A DNA stretch of 64,000 nt from Thermoplasmata archaeon (GCA_027315165.1 DAHUYN010000005.1:62001-126000); one strand, 5' to 3'; shown: positions 37,178 through 46,931, counted from the first letter of the stretch. Program-made: numbers and translations. The notes: generated by a model from the letters alone, not told the origin.

Positions 37178-38851
37178 ATGTCGACGCGACCGGCCCCCTC
37201 GCTCCCCGAGGTGGGACCCCGCGACGCGCTCCGGCCCCTCGAGGAGGAGGTCCTCCGCCACGTCTTCGAGCTGTCGCCGGGGTACGCCGTGTTCCTCGGG
37301 ATCCACGGCTACGACGGCCGGCTTCCCGACCTCACCCCTCCGGCGACCGACGCCTGGGTCGCGAGGGCGCGGAGCCTCCTCGAGAGGTTGCGCGGCCCGG
37401 AGCTCGCGAGCCTCGCGCCGGACCGGGCGTTCGACCGCCAGCTCCTCGAGCTCCTTGTCGAGAGCCCGCTGTTCGACCTCACCGAGTCGCGGGACCTCGA
37501 GCGGAACCCGATGTCGTACGTCGGCGCCGTCTCGCTCACCCCCTACATGGTGCGCGCCTACGCGCCGGCCCCCGCGCGGGTCGCCGCGATGCGCCGCGTC
37601 CTCGAGGGGGTCCCCTGGCTGCTCGAGACGGGTCGACGGCGGCTCGACGAGCGCCTCCCCGACCCGTTCGTCCGCCTCTCGATCGCCATCGCCTCGGGCC
37701 TTCGGGCCCACTTCGAGGAGGCGGAACAGTACGCGAGGGCCGCGGGCGCCGACCTCGGTGAGGAGGTCGCGGCGGCCCGGCCGCACGCCGAGAAGGCCGT
37801 CGACGAGCTTCTCGAGCGCCTCAAGGGCGACTACCTTCCCCACGCGACCCCCGACTTTGCCCTCGGCCCCGAGCGGTACCAGCGCCTCCTCTGGGTCCGG
37901 GAGGGGAGCCGGACGCCCGTCGCCGATGTGCTGGCCCAAGGGCGCGCGGACCTCGAGCGCAACCAGCGCCGGCTCGCCGAGCTCGCCTCCCGGCGGCATC
38001 CCGGTCTCCCGCCGTCGGAGGCCGTCGCCGCCGCCTTCGGGGCGCTCTACCGAGAGCACCCGACGGCTGAGCGGCTCGTCCCCCGGGCCGCGGAGTTCGT
38101 CGAGGAGGCGCGTCGCTTCCTCACCGAGAAGGACCTCGTCAGCCTCCCGGAGCCGGCGGTCTGCCGGGTCGAGGAGACCCCCGTCTACGGTCGAGCCCTC
38201 TCGACGGCGAGCATGAACCCGCCGGGCCCGTTCGACCTTGTCGGCGACGAGGGGATCTACTACGTCACGCCCGTCGACGCCTCCTGGCCGGCCGAGCGGC
38301 AGGAGGAGTGGCTGCGCTCCCTCAACGACGCGATGCTCCGCAACATCACGGTCCACGAGGTCTACCCGGGCCACTACCTCCAGTTCCTCCACTTCCGCCG
38401 GACCGCGTCGACGCTCGCGCGCTCGACGTTCCTCTCCGCGTCGTTCTCCGAGGGCTGGGCGCACTACTGCGAGCAGCTCGCCATCGAGGCGGGTCTCGGC
38501 GCCGGCGGCGACGCGGCCGAGCTCGCGCAGGTCCACGACGCCCTGCTCCGCGACTGCCGCCTGATCGCCTCGGTCGGGCTCCACACGAAGGGCTGGACGC
38601 TCGAGCAGGCGACGCAGCTGTTCGAGCGCGAGGCGCACTTCGAGCGGCTCCCCGCCGAGCGCGAGGCGATCCGCGGGACGTTCAACCCCGAGTACTTCTG
38701 CTACACGCTGGGCAAGCTCGCGATCCTCGACGCGCGCCGAAAGCTCCTCGCGACCCGGTTCGGCGGCTCCCTCAAGCGCTTCCACGACACCCTCCTCGGC
38801 TTCGGGTGCCCCCCGGTCGGGGCCCTCGACGGGCTCCTCAACGGCGCGTAG
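37178..38851 (+). CDS. DUF885-family predicted metallopeptidase
   Basis: NITVHEVYPGHYLQFLHFRR, SFSEGWAHYCEQLAIEAG, YTLGKLAILDARRK. Confidence 0.9.
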   Translation: MSTRPAPSLPEVGPRDALRPLEEEVLRHVFELSPGYAVFLGIHGYDGRLPDLTPPATDAWVARARSLLERLRGPELASLAPDRAFDRQLLELLVESPLFDLTESRDLERNPMSYVGAVSLTPYMVRAYAPAPARVAAMRRVLEGVPWLLETGRRRLDERLPDPFVRLSIAIASGLRAHFEEAEQYARAAGADLGEEVAAARPHAEKAVDELLERLKGDYLPHATPDFALGPERYQRLLWVREGSRTPVADVLAQGRADLERNQRRLAELASRRHPGLPPSEAVAAAFGALYREHPTAERLVPRAAEFVEEARRFLTEKDLVSLPEPAVCRVEETPVYGRALSTASMNPPGPFDLVGDEGIYYVTPVDASWPAERQEEWLRSLNDAMLRNITVHEVYPGHYLQFLHFRRTASTLARSTFLSASFSEGWAHYCEQLAIEAGLGAGGDAAELAQVHDALLRDCRLIASVGLHTKGWTLEQATQLFEREAHFERLPAEREAIRGTFNPEYFCYTLGKLAILDARRKLLATRFGGSLKRFHDTLLGFGCPPVGALDGLLNGA

Positions 38852-38890
38852 CGGAGCCCTCGAGGAGGAGAGCCCGCTCGCGCGAGGACG

Positions 38891-39349
38891 ATGACGGACG
38901 CCTTCCTCCTCTCGCCCGGCATCACGCCGCTCCTCACAGACCTGGTCCTCGTCGAGTTCGTCCTGCTCTCGGGCGCCCTCTACCGGCTCGCGGGCCCGCG
39001 GGGCTTCGAGGCGGCCGTCGCGCTCAACGCGCTCCTCCTCGGCGCCATCAAGCTCGCCACCGACTACACCGACCTCCTCGACCTGCCGGTGGCCCTCGCC
39101 GGGCTCGTGGGCGGGCTCTTCTGCCTCGTGGGGCTCGCGGGGCGTCCCCGGCGGCCGCGCCTGCCCAAAGGCCTCGTGCGGACCCTCGCCCTCGTTCTCG
39201 GGGCGGTCGGGCTCCTCAAGGCAGGGCTCGACTTCTACGACCCGTTCGACCTGCTCCTCAGCGCCGTCGTGATGGTCCTCGCCTTCTGGTGGCTCGTGCC
39301 CGGACGGCCCCGGGGCGCCGACCCGCTCGCCGCGGTCGGTCCGCCTTGA
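38891..39349 (+). CDS. Integral membrane hypothetical protein
   Basis: Four or so hydrophobic segments. Confidence 0.6.
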   Translation: MTDAFLLSPGITPLLTDLVLVEFVLLSGALYRLAGPRGFEAAVALNALLLGAIKLATDYTDLLDLPVALAGLVGGLFCLVGLAGRPRRPRLPKGLVRTLALVLGAVGLLKAGLDFYDPFDLLLSAVVMVLAFWWLVPGRPRGADPLAAVGPP

Positions 39350-39395
39350 CCCGACGGCTACGTCGGGCCCCGCCGTCGCCCGGCGGAGCACGACG

Positions 39396-39923
39396 ATGTC
39401 CGCCACCGCCGCACGCCGATCGAAGACCGCCGACGCGCCGCTCGAGCTCCGCCTGAGGGAGATCCCCCCGGAGGACGTGTTCGAGCCGTTCCGCCGTGAC
39501 CTGAGGACCCTCGGACTCGACCTCGAGAGGTTCGAGAGCCGGATGGGCCGCCTCCTCGACCTCGGGCCGGCGTTGAGCCTGCCGCCGCTCCTTGTCGAGG
39601 GAACGTTCGGCCCCGTCGACCTCGAGGACGCGGGGAGCCAGTACCTCGTCCGGGTCGAGCTCCCCGGGAGCCGGAAGGAGGAGGTCACCGTGAACCTCCA
39701 GGACCAGGCGCTCGAGATCCGGACCGAGGCAACGCGGACGGAGGAGACCGCGCGGAAGAACTTCGTCTACCGCGGCCGCGCCTCGTCGTCGAGGCATCGC
39801 CGCGTCGTCTTTCCGACGGCCGTCGTCCCCGAGCGAGCGATTGCCCAGCTCGAGAACGGCGTCCTCACGGTCACCGTGCCGAAGGGCCGGCCCGACAAGG
39901 AGCGGAAGGTCCCGGTGACGTAG
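39396..39923 (+). CDS. Hsp20/alpha-crystallin-type small heat-shock protein
   Basis: YLVRVELPGSRKEEVTVNLQDQALEIRTEATR...RRVVFPTAVVPERAIAQLENGVLTVTVPKG. Confidence 0.88.
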   Translation: MSATAARRSKTADAPLELRLREIPPEDVFEPFRRDLRTLGLDLERFESRMGRLLDLGPALSLPPLLVEGTFGPVDLEDAGSQYLVRVELPGSRKEEVTVNLQDQALEIRTEATRTEETARKNFVYRGRASSSRHRRVVFPTAVVPERAIAQLENGVLTVTVPKGRPDKERKVPVT

Positions 39924-39956
39924 GGCGCCGCGCCGCCCGGACCCCGGGCCCGACGG

Positions 39957-40712
39957 TCACGGCCTCGGGCGCAGCGTGACGCGGGCGGAGGTCGCGTCGA
40001 CGACCACGCGCTGTCGGCCGAACGACGGTCGCACGCCGCGGAGCTCGAGGCCCGCCGCGTCGCGGCGCACGGCGATCTCGGCGCTGGCGAGGCTCCGCAG
40101 CGCCGGCGCGGTCGCGAGGCCCGGGCGCACGAGGCCGAGCACGAGGTTGCCGACGCCCTGCGCCCGCTTGACCCCGTGGAGGAACATCCTCGAGGCGGCC
40201 TCCGGGCCGGCCACGATCTCGCCGACCTCGAAGGCGTTGAGCTCGAGGAACTGCCGGCTCCGCGAGCCGCGCGCGGCCCGCTCGGCCGAGGCCATCCGCT
40301 CCATGCTCCGCGTGCGGCCGGCCGGAGTGCGGTGCGCGCGGAGGCTGACCACGTAGGGCGCCTCCTCGTCCTGGCCGACGTAGTCGACGATCCGCACGCG
40401 CGCGTCGAACCGGCGCCGCGTCGTGTGCACGAGCAGACGGTCCCGGAACGCATGCGGGGCGTCCCGCGCCGGCAGGATGGCGATCGTGCCTCGGGACTGG
40501 TAGAGGAAGTTGAGGACCGTGGGAAAGAGCAGCGCGTCGAGGTCGGCCGTGGTCACGAAGGCGTCGACGTCGAGGAGCGAGAGGCCGGCCCTCGGGTACC
40601 CGCCACCGAGGAGCTTGTCAAGGTCCTCGATGCCGGTCGAGAAGGCGCTCTCGCTGTCCGGGGTGGGGGTCCACTCGTAGAGGCCCGGTGAGGCTCGGGG
40701 TCGGTCGGCCAT
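39957..40712 (-). CDS. KaiC/RecA-superfamily protein lacking a canonical Walker A
   Basis: FSTGIEDLDKLLGGGYPRAGLSLLDVDAFVTTADLDALLFPTVLNFLYQSRGTIAIL; GxxGxGKT expected after GLSLL is replaced. Confidence 0.7.
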   Translation of the reverse strand: MADRPRASPGLYEWTPTPDSESAFSTGIEDLDKLLGGGYPRAGLSLLDVDAFVTTADLDALLFPTVLNFLYQSRGTIAILPARDAPHAFRDRLLVHTTRRRFDARVRIVDYVGQDEEAPYVVSLRAHRTPAGRTRSMERMASAERAARGSRSRQFLELNAFEVGEIVAGPEAASRMFLHGVKRAQGVGNLVLGLVRPGLATAPALRSLASAEIAVRRDAAGLELRGVRPSFGRQRVVVDATSARVTLRPRP

Positions 40713-40851
40713 GGCCGGACGTTGGGGGCGCGGGGTTCTTAGAGGCGCCGAACGGCTCGACCGGATCGCCAGCGGTGCACCGGCCCCCACCTCCGGTCGG
40801 CGTCGGGCGCGCGACCGGCTCGAGACCCCGCGGGCCGGGACGGTGGGACCG

Positions 40852-41610
40852 CTACCGCGTTCCGGAGCGCGTCTCAGTTTCGTTACGCTTGTGAGACGTC
40901 GAGTGCCCTCCGGCCGTCGGCGCGGGGGCGGCCTCGGTCCCACCCCTCGCGGCGCTCGGCCGGTCGGCCGGGCGCGCGCCCTTCTCGAGGAAGGTGAACA
41001 GCCGGACCCCGGGCCGGAACGGGCGGGGCTCGGTCGCGAGGCGGGCCGCCCCGACCGAGGCGGTCGATCCGGGGACGGTGTCGAACGAGAGCTCGGCGAA
41101 CCCCGACTCGACGAACCAGGCGCGGAGGCGCGGCGTGAGGTCCGGCGCGAACCGCCCTCGCGTCCAGACGACCGTGGCCCCGCGCGCGCAGAGCTCGGGG
41201 AGGTGCGCGATCGTCGTCCGCACGTCGTCGTCGGAGACGTTGCCGAAGATGCCGCAGGCCAGAACGAGGTCGGCCGGGACCGCGCCCTCGAGGGCGGTCG
41301 TCGTCGAGGCGTCGGCCGTGCGGACCTCGATCGCGTCGAGGCCCAGTCGATGCACCTCCGCGCGCGCGCTCTCGGTGAGCTCGGCGGTGATGTCGACGAG
41401 CCGGGCCCGGACGTCGCGGGCCCTCGGATGCTCTGCGAGGACGCCGAGGAGGTCCCGGCCGTCGCCGGCGCAGAGGCTGACGACGCGGATCGGCCCGGGC
41501 GGGGCGGCGGAGAGCGCCTCGCGGATCCGGGCCTGGACGACGCGGAGGCGCCCCGCGTGGGAGCGGCCCCCGCCGTAGCCGCGGTGCCACTCGACCCATT
41601 CGTCCGTCAT
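40852..41610 (-). CDS. SAM-dependent methyltransferase
   Basis: RVVSLCAGDGRDLLGVLAEHPRARDVRARLVDI...ADLVLACGIFGNVSDDDVRTT. Confidence 0.82.
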   Translation of the reverse strand: MTDEWVEWHRGYGGGRSHAGRLRVVQARIREALSAAPPGPIRVVSLCAGDGRDLLGVLAEHPRARDVRARLVDITAELTESARAEVHRLGLDAIEVRTADASTTTALEGAVPADLVLACGIFGNVSDDDVRTTIAHLPELCARGATVVWTRGRFAPDLTPRLRAWFVESGFAELSFDTVPGSTASVGAARLATEPRPFRPGVRLFTFLEKGARPADRPSAARGGTEAAPAPTAGGHSTSHKRNETETRSGTR

Positions 41611-41872
41611 GCGGGCGGTCGTCGGGACGCGCGCGCAGGATAAATCCGCCCCCCGGGGGAGGCGTCCCTGGACGTGGCTCGCCCGCCGGGGCTCACCGGC
41701 TCGAGCCTACTCGAAGCGGCCGATGCCGGAGTCTCCCTGGGAGCGCCCCGCATCGAACTTCGAGGTCTGGACGCCCGACTTCGCCGCGATCTGGACCGAA
41801 GACCCCTTGTTTGAGGAGTTGAACCCCCCGGGGAGGTGTCGGGGGGGTGAGCCGCAGGAATGTTCAAATCCG

Positions 41873-42196
41873 TTACTTGGCGGGAGCGACCGGCCGTCGC
41901 CTCCCTCGAATACGGTCAACTCTTCGATAGAATCCCGGTCGTGATCCAACGCCGAAGAGGATGAGCGTCTCGCCGTCGACTACGTAGAGGAGTCGATACG
42001 CGTCGTCCGAGAAGTGCGCGCTCCATGCTTCGGTCGGAGCGATGCGACGAAGTCGCTCGACTCGGAACCCCGCACCGGGGGAGAACGGCCGGCGTCGTAA
42101 CGAGGCAATCACTCGCCAGCACTCGTCTCGAACCTCGGTGCTGAGCGCGAGGAACTCTCCGTCAAATCGGGGGTCCCGAAGGACCGTGCGGATCAT
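41873..42196 (-). CDS. RelE/ParE-like toxin
   Basis: MIRTVLRDPRFDGEFLALSTEVRDECWRVIASLRRRPFSPGAGFRVERLRRI...YRLLYVVDGETLILFGVGSRPGFYRR. Confidence 0.72.
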   Translation of the reverse strand: MIRTVLRDPRFDGEFLALSTEVRDECWRVIASLRRRPFSPGAGFRVERLRRIAPTEAWSAHFSDDAYRLLYVVDGETLILFGVGSRPGFYRRVDRIRGRRRPVAPAK

Positions 42197-42426
42197 CGAG
42201 GGGACTTCCGGGCGCGCTGGTCTTTCTCCAGGAGAGTCTCGATGGGCTCGAGCTTAATCTTGCCCTGCTTCCAGTCGGAGATGCGCTGCTCCATCTCCGC
42301 GAACCAGGGATCCCGCTCCTCGAGCTCCTCAAGGATTGCGCGGATGACCTCATCGTAGCTCTGGCCTCCGGTCTTCAGCCTCTCGAGTTCCGCCCGAGTC
42401 GATGCTCGAACGGAGATGGTAGTCAT
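42193..42426 (-). CDS. Antitoxin (RHH/DUF7557-like)
   Basis: MTTISVRASTRAELERLKTGGQSYDEVIRAILEELEERDPW; ATGA overlap with toxin. Confidence 0.72.
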   Translation of the reverse strand: MTTISVRASTRAELERLKTGGQSYDEVIRAILEELEERDPWFAEMEQRISDWKQGKIKLEPIETLLEKDQRARKSPR

Positions 42427-42484
42427 AGGGTCCACGGCCATACTGTGTCTCGTATGGCGCGCATAGCATTAATGGCTTCTATGG

Positions 42485-42588
42485 TGTCGGGGGGGGGATT
42501 TGAACCCCCGGCCCCAGGATCTCTCCAGGAACGGCCCCCGGCCGCCCCTCTATGAGTCCCGTGCTCTACCGGGCTGAGCCACCCCGAC
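42485..42588 (-). tRNA. tRNA-Met(CAT), elongator type, with about 30-nt intron
   Basis: GTCGGGGTGGCTCAGCCCGGTAGAGCACGGGACTCATA [gaggggcggccgggggccgttcctggagag] ATCCTGGGGCCGGGGGTTCAAATCCCCCCCCCGAC-A; intron at 37/38. Confidence 0.9.
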
Positions 42589-42624
42589 GTGCCGGCGCGG
42601 GGGCCAGTCATCACGGCCTTTAGC

Positions 42625-43350
42625 CTATGCGCTCGGGACGACCCCGCTCTCGGGGGACGGCGCGGAGAGGTCGGACCCGGGGGGCGCCTCGCCCTCCGCC
42701 GGGGTCGCGCCGGGGACTTGAGGGACCTCGTCGGCGATCGCGCCGAGGACGATCGAGCTTCGGATCTCGATCTTCTTGAGCGGGTAGAGGGTCTTGAGGC
42801 CGTGGGCGAGAAGCTTGCCCAGCTCGCCCTGGAGCATCTCGCGGACGAACTCGGGGGCGGTCCGCTGCGCCGCCTCCTCCGTCAGGAGGGAGCGGAGCTT
42901 GGCCCGCAGCTCGGCGCGCAGCCGCGTCTGGAGACGCTGCTCCCCGACGGCGACGGGCTTGAGGATGATCTCGACCCCGTCCTTGGTCGTGACCCTGAGC
43001 GAGGTGTCGATCTTCGAGCGCTTGCGGCGGGCCAAGCGGCGGACGTAGTCGGAGGTGAGGTCGTGGCCGATGAAGCGGCTCTCCGCGACGTTCTCGCCGG
43101 AGACCCGGTCGATCTGGAAGCGGAGCTTGATGTGGGCCTTGCCGATGTCGGCGCCGCCCGAGACCTCCTGGAGCGTGAGCTCGAGGGTGCGGCCGACGAC
43201 CTGCTCCGGCTCGGAGGCCATCGTCTCGCCGATCTCGGCGTGGTTGAACAGGCCCGGCGCCCGCACCTTGTACCAGTGCTTGGAGCGCCACTTGTCCTTG
43301 ACCGTGCGGGCCAGCGTCGTCTTCTTCGGCTGGCCCTCCTTCTCCGCCAT
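42625..43350 (-). CDS. rps3ae: 30S ribosomal protein S3Ae
   Basis: DKWRSKHWYKVRAPGLFNHAEIGETMASEPEQVVGRTLELTLQEVSG...IGHDLTSDYVRRLARRKRSKIDT. Confidence 0.96.
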   Translation of the reverse strand: MAEKEGQPKKTTLARTVKDKWRSKHWYKVRAPGLFNHAEIGETMASEPEQVVGRTLELTLQEVSGGADIGKAHIKLRFQIDRVSGENVAESRFIGHDLTSDYVRRLARRKRSKIDTSLRVTTKDGVEIILKPVAVGEQRLQTRLRAELRAKLRSLLTEEAAQRTAPEFVREMLQGELGKLLAHGLKTLYPLKKIEIRSSIVLGAIADEVPQVPGATPAEGEAPPGSDLSAPSPESGVVPSA

Positions 43351-43490
43351 GGTGGGTGGGGCCGCTCACCGGGCCCCCCTACATAAGCGTAAGCCTCGGG
43401 CGCCGGTCCCCCAGAGGGCTCGCGGAGGCGCCAGGCTCTACCGGCCGCGCGGGCCCTCGTGTCCACGCCGACCGGCGGCCCAAACTACAT

Positions 43491-45065
43491 ATGGAGAACG
43501 CGGGTGGCGGCGCCGTGGCGTCCTCGACCCCGACGACCGCGCGGGCCCCGCCTCCGACCGGCACACGCTCGACGGCCGCGAAGCTGCGCGAGGCCGGTGT
43601 CAAGGTCGAGAGCCCCTCCGAGCGGTTCCGGGGCGAGATCCTCCGTCTGCTCGAAGGGCTTCGCGGCAAGGGGCTCTCGCGTGACGAGGCCGTCACCGCG
43701 CTGTTCCCCTCGACGGTGCTCCCCGGATCGGCCTACGAGGACGTCGTCACGGCGCTGCTCTCCGGCGCCCACCTCCTCTTCTTCGGACCCTCCGGGGCGG
43801 GGAAGACGAGCCTCGCCAAGGAGCTCTGGGACCTCTATCCGAAGGGGGCCTGGGTCGTCTCCGGCTGCCCGGTCCTCGACGACCCGCTGTGCCTGTGCGA
43901 CCCCGCGCTCGCGGCGCGGTATCCACCGTGCCCGATCTGCCAGCGACGGTTCGCCCCCGGCAACGACGTCACCCGCTTCGATCCCGCGGGGATCGACATG
44001 GCGACGGTCCCGGTCGAGTACGTCCGGCTTCGCGAGGGCTACGGGTTCGCCCGTGTCCAGGGCAGCAGCGAGGTCTTCCCGGACCACCTGACGGGGAACA
44101 TCAACCTCCGCAAGCTCGAGGAGGTCGGCGACCCGATGAGCCCGCTCGTCCTCGAGCCCGGCAAGCTCCTCCAGGCGAACCGGGGCGTCCTGCTCGTCGA
44201 CGAGATCGGCAAGCTCCCGCTCGGCACGCAGAACGTGCTCCTCCAGGCGCTCCAGGAGGGGACGGTCACGCCCGCGAAGTCCCGGGAGAGCTTCCCCGGG
44301 GCGTTCGTCGCGGTCTGCACGTCGAACCTCTCCGACCTCGACAACATCAACGACCCCCTCTCCGACCGCCTCACGAGCCTCCACATCGGGTTCAACCCGC
44401 GGCACGCCGAGAACCGCCGGATCGTCGACCTCGCGAGGAGCGGGGCCGCGCTCCCGTACGTCCCCGAGATCCTCGTTGACGGCGGGGTCCGCGTGATCGA
44501 GACCTGGCGCCTGAAGATGTCCGACGACAACCCGGACATCGGTGAGGTCGGCTCGAACCGCACGCTCATCGACGTCGCGGCCCGGACCGCCGCGGTCGCC
44601 GAGCTCAAGGGCCACTCCTCCCCGACGGCCGACGACCTCAAGGGCGGTCTCCTCCACGCCATGCGCGGGCGGATCCGGGCGCGCAGCGGCGACTCCTTCG
44701 CGCAGAACGAGCGGCGCGTCTCCGAGTTCGTCGAGCGGTACGCCGAAGGGTCGCTCAAGCGCTCGGCGGGCGTCTACTGGTGCCGGTTCTACACAGGGGT
44801 CCTCAAGGAGAACAAGAACGAGGCGGAGGCGCTCGTCGCCGAGGGCCGCCGGCTCCTCCAGGACGCCGAGCTCCAGGCGAAGGCGACGCCCTCGTCCGGG
44901 CTGTTCCCGAGGTTCCAGACGTTCGTGACGTTCGTCGCCGAGCGCGAGCGCCCGCCGACGTCGGGCCGGCCCCTCGACGCCGCGCTCTCCGTCTTCGGCC
45001 TGTTGGACCGGTTCTCGCTGTTCGCGTGCGGACAGGGGGAAGGCGACGACGACGTCCCCCTCTAG
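43491..45065 (+). CDS. MoxR/Mg-chelatase-like AAA+ ATPase with Cys-rich insertion
   Basis: LLFFGPSGAGKTSLAKELWDLYPKGAWVVSGCPVLDDPLCLCDPALAARYPPCPICQRR...GVLLVDEIGKLPLGTQNVLLQALQEG. Confidence 0.85.
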   Translation: MENAGGGAVASSTPTTARAPPPTGTRSTAAKLREAGVKVESPSERFRGEILRLLEGLRGKGLSRDEAVTALFPSTVLPGSAYEDVVTALLSGAHLLFFGPSGAGKTSLAKELWDLYPKGAWVVSGCPVLDDPLCLCDPALAARYPPCPICQRRFAPGNDVTRFDPAGIDMATVPVEYVRLREGYGFARVQGSSEVFPDHLTGNINLRKLEEVGDPMSPLVLEPGKLLQANRGVLLVDEIGKLPLGTQNVLLQALQEGTVTPAKSRESFPGAFVAVCTSNLSDLDNINDPLSDRLTSLHIGFNPRHAENRRIVDLARSGAALPYVPEILVDGGVRVIETWRLKMSDDNPDIGEVGSNRTLIDVAARTAAVAELKGHSSPTADDLKGGLLHAMRGRIRARSGDSFAQNERRVSEFVERYAEGSLKRSAGVYWCRFYTGVLKENKNEAEALVAEGRRLLQDAELQAKATPSSGLFPRFQTFVTFVAERERPPTSGRPLDAALSVFGLLDRFSLFACGQGEGDDDVPL

Positions 45066-45249
45066 CGGCGCGATCGAGCTCCCCGACTGCGCGACGTACC
45101 ACGACGACGTCACGACGGACGACCTCGCGGACCTCCTCGACCGCGCCTCGCTCGTTCGGGCCCTCGCCGAGGAGGGGTTCGAGGGGGCCCGGTCCCTCCT
45201 CCGGTCCCAGCTCGCGAACGACCCGAGGCTCCAGCAGCGGCTCGAGGAG

Positions 45250-46854
45250 ATGCGGGCCCGGCTCGCGCGCCAGGCCTCGCGACGGGTCGGCCGGCTCCTC
45301 GAGGAGTACGACCGTCGCGGCCTCGAGCTCGAGCTCGTCGGCCGCCAGGAGCAGGACCGGATCGAGGCCGACCTCGCCGCGCTGCGCGCGCGGGCGGCGG
45401 GCCGTCGGATCGACCTCTCGCGGCTCGGCGACGGGGCCCTCCTGGACGAGGTCCGCTCCGCCCTCCTCCTCCCCGACTCCTCGTGGCTCACCCCCGAGCG
45501 CCCGCGGGGGTTCCTCGCCCGCCTCCGGGCGTTCTTCGCCCGAGTCGCCGCCTGGTTCCGCCGGCTCCTCGGGCGGCCGCGTCGCGCGCGCGCGCGCCCC
45601 GAGGGGCGCCCGCTGCACCTGGCGATCGCCACCGACGCGGGCCGCAACCTCGGCGCCTCGCAGATCGGGGACCTCCTCGCGCGGATGACCCCCGAGCAGG
45701 AGCGGGAGCTCGGCGAGAACCTCCAGCGGACACAGGAGGGCCGGGCCCGGGAGCTCCAGCGCGAGGCGGAGGCAAAGCGCCGCGACACCGAGGCCCAGCG
45801 TAGAGCGCTCGAGGCAGAGCGTGAGGAGGCGCGACGGCGCGCCGAGCGGGAGGCCGGCGACCGCGTGAAGGAAGCGAGCGACGCGCGCCTCAAGCAAGAG
45901 CTCACCGAGCGGGGGTTCCTGGCCGAGCGCGAGGGCCAGCTCGCCGTCACCTACGGCCTCATCGAGCGGTTCGCGCACCTGGTCCTCGAGGAGGAGACGC
46001 GCGCGCTGCCGAGCGACGTCCGCCTCTCCCTCAAGGGAGGCGGCTCGACGGGCGTCTACGAGAAGACGCGGCTGCGCCAGGCCGAGGAGGTCGCGCACCT
46101 CGACATCCCGTCGTCGCTCCTGGCCGCCCGTCTGGAAGGGTCGCGCCACATCGACGAGGCGTCGAGCTACGTCTATCGCGAGGTGACGAGCGAGCGCGTC
46201 CACGTCGTGATGATGTTCGACAAGTCGGGGAGCATGAGCGAGTCGTCGAAGCTCCCCGCGGCGAAGAAGGCGCTCCTCGCGCTCTACATCGCGATCCGTC
46301 GGCGGCATCCCGACGCCACGATCGACGTCGTCGCCTTCGACAACGAGGTCCGCCTCCTGGACCTCCTCGAGCTCTGGGAGTGCGAGCCCGGCTCGTTCAC
46401 GAACACCGCCGAGGCGCTCCGGACGGCGCACCAGCTCCTCCGCGCCTCCCGCGCGACCCGCAAGGACGTCTACCTGATCACCGACGGGCTCCCCGAGTCG
46501 TACACGGACCCCACCGGCCGGGTCCGCTCGGGGAACCTCGAGGCGGCGATGCAGGCGGCCGTCGCGCGCTCGGAGGAGCTGCGGACCGTGACGCCGCTCA
46601 GCTTCTCGATGATCCTCCTGCGCTCCGAGCACCCCGAGTACGAGGTGGCGGCGCGCGAGATCACCCGCCTCCTCGGCGGCTCGCTCGTCATCACCGACCC
46701 GGCCCACCTCGGCGTCGAGCTCCTCGTACGGTGGGCTCGTGGGACCGAGACGACCCACAAGGCCGCGGGCGCGCCCCCGCCCTCGACGTCGCCGCCCGCG
46801 TCGGCGGCGGGGGGCCGGCGCCGCCGCAAGGCCGACCGCCGGATGGGCGGCTGA
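45250..46854 (+). CDS. Coiled-coil protein with C-terminal VWA domain
   Basis: VHVVMMFDKSGSMSESSKLPAAKKALLALYIAIRRR...KDVYLITDGLPESY. Frame stays open upstream to about 45050, so true start may be non-canonical. Confidence 0.82.
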   Translation: MRARLARQASRRVGRLLEEYDRRGLELELVGRQEQDRIEADLAALRARAAGRRIDLSRLGDGALLDEVRSALLLPDSSWLTPERPRGFLARLRAFFARVAAWFRRLLGRPRRARARPEGRPLHLAIATDAGRNLGASQIGDLLARMTPEQERELGENLQRTQEGRARELQREAEAKRRDTEAQRRALEAEREEARRRAEREAGDRVKEASDARLKQELTERGFLAEREGQLAVTYGLIERFAHLVLEEETRALPSDVRLSLKGGGSTGVYEKTRLRQAEEVAHLDIPSSLLAARLEGSRHIDEASSYVYREVTSERVHVVMMFDKSGSMSESSKLPAAKKALLALYIAIRRRHPDATIDVVAFDNEVRLLDLLELWECEPGSFTNTAEALRTAHQLLRASRATRKDVYLITDGLPESYTDPTGRVRSGNLEAAMQAAVARSEELRTVTPLSFSMILLRSEHPEYEVAAREITRLLGGSLVITDPAHLGVELLVRWARGTETTHKAAGAPPPSTSPPASAAGGRRRRKADRRMGG

Positions 46855-46890
46855 CCCCCCGTCGACCCCCCTTTCCGCTCCGCGATGAGC

Positions 46891-46897
46891 TTTATAC
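46891..46897 (+). promoter_or_regulatory. TATA-box-like element
   Basis: tttatac about 35-41 bp upstream of ATG 46932 in GC-rich background. Confidence 0.45.
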
Positions 46898-46931
46898 GCC
46901 CCCTCGCGCGAATTCCTCCCGGGTCCTGTTC

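Noticed and set aside
36158-39688. 1176-aa minus-strand ORF
   Set aside because: Only its C-terminal end is the RidA-like gene; the rest is antisense to the DUF885, membrane-protein and zinc-ribbon genes and is Arg/Glu-rich low-complexity, as expected in high-GC antisense frames.
41640-41870. Short ordered-looking peptides (FEVWTPDFAAIWTEDPLFEELNPPGR on plus, SSVQIAAKSGVQTSKFDAGRSQGDSGIGRF on minus)
   Set aside because: Both strands look plausible, no start context and no recognisable family.
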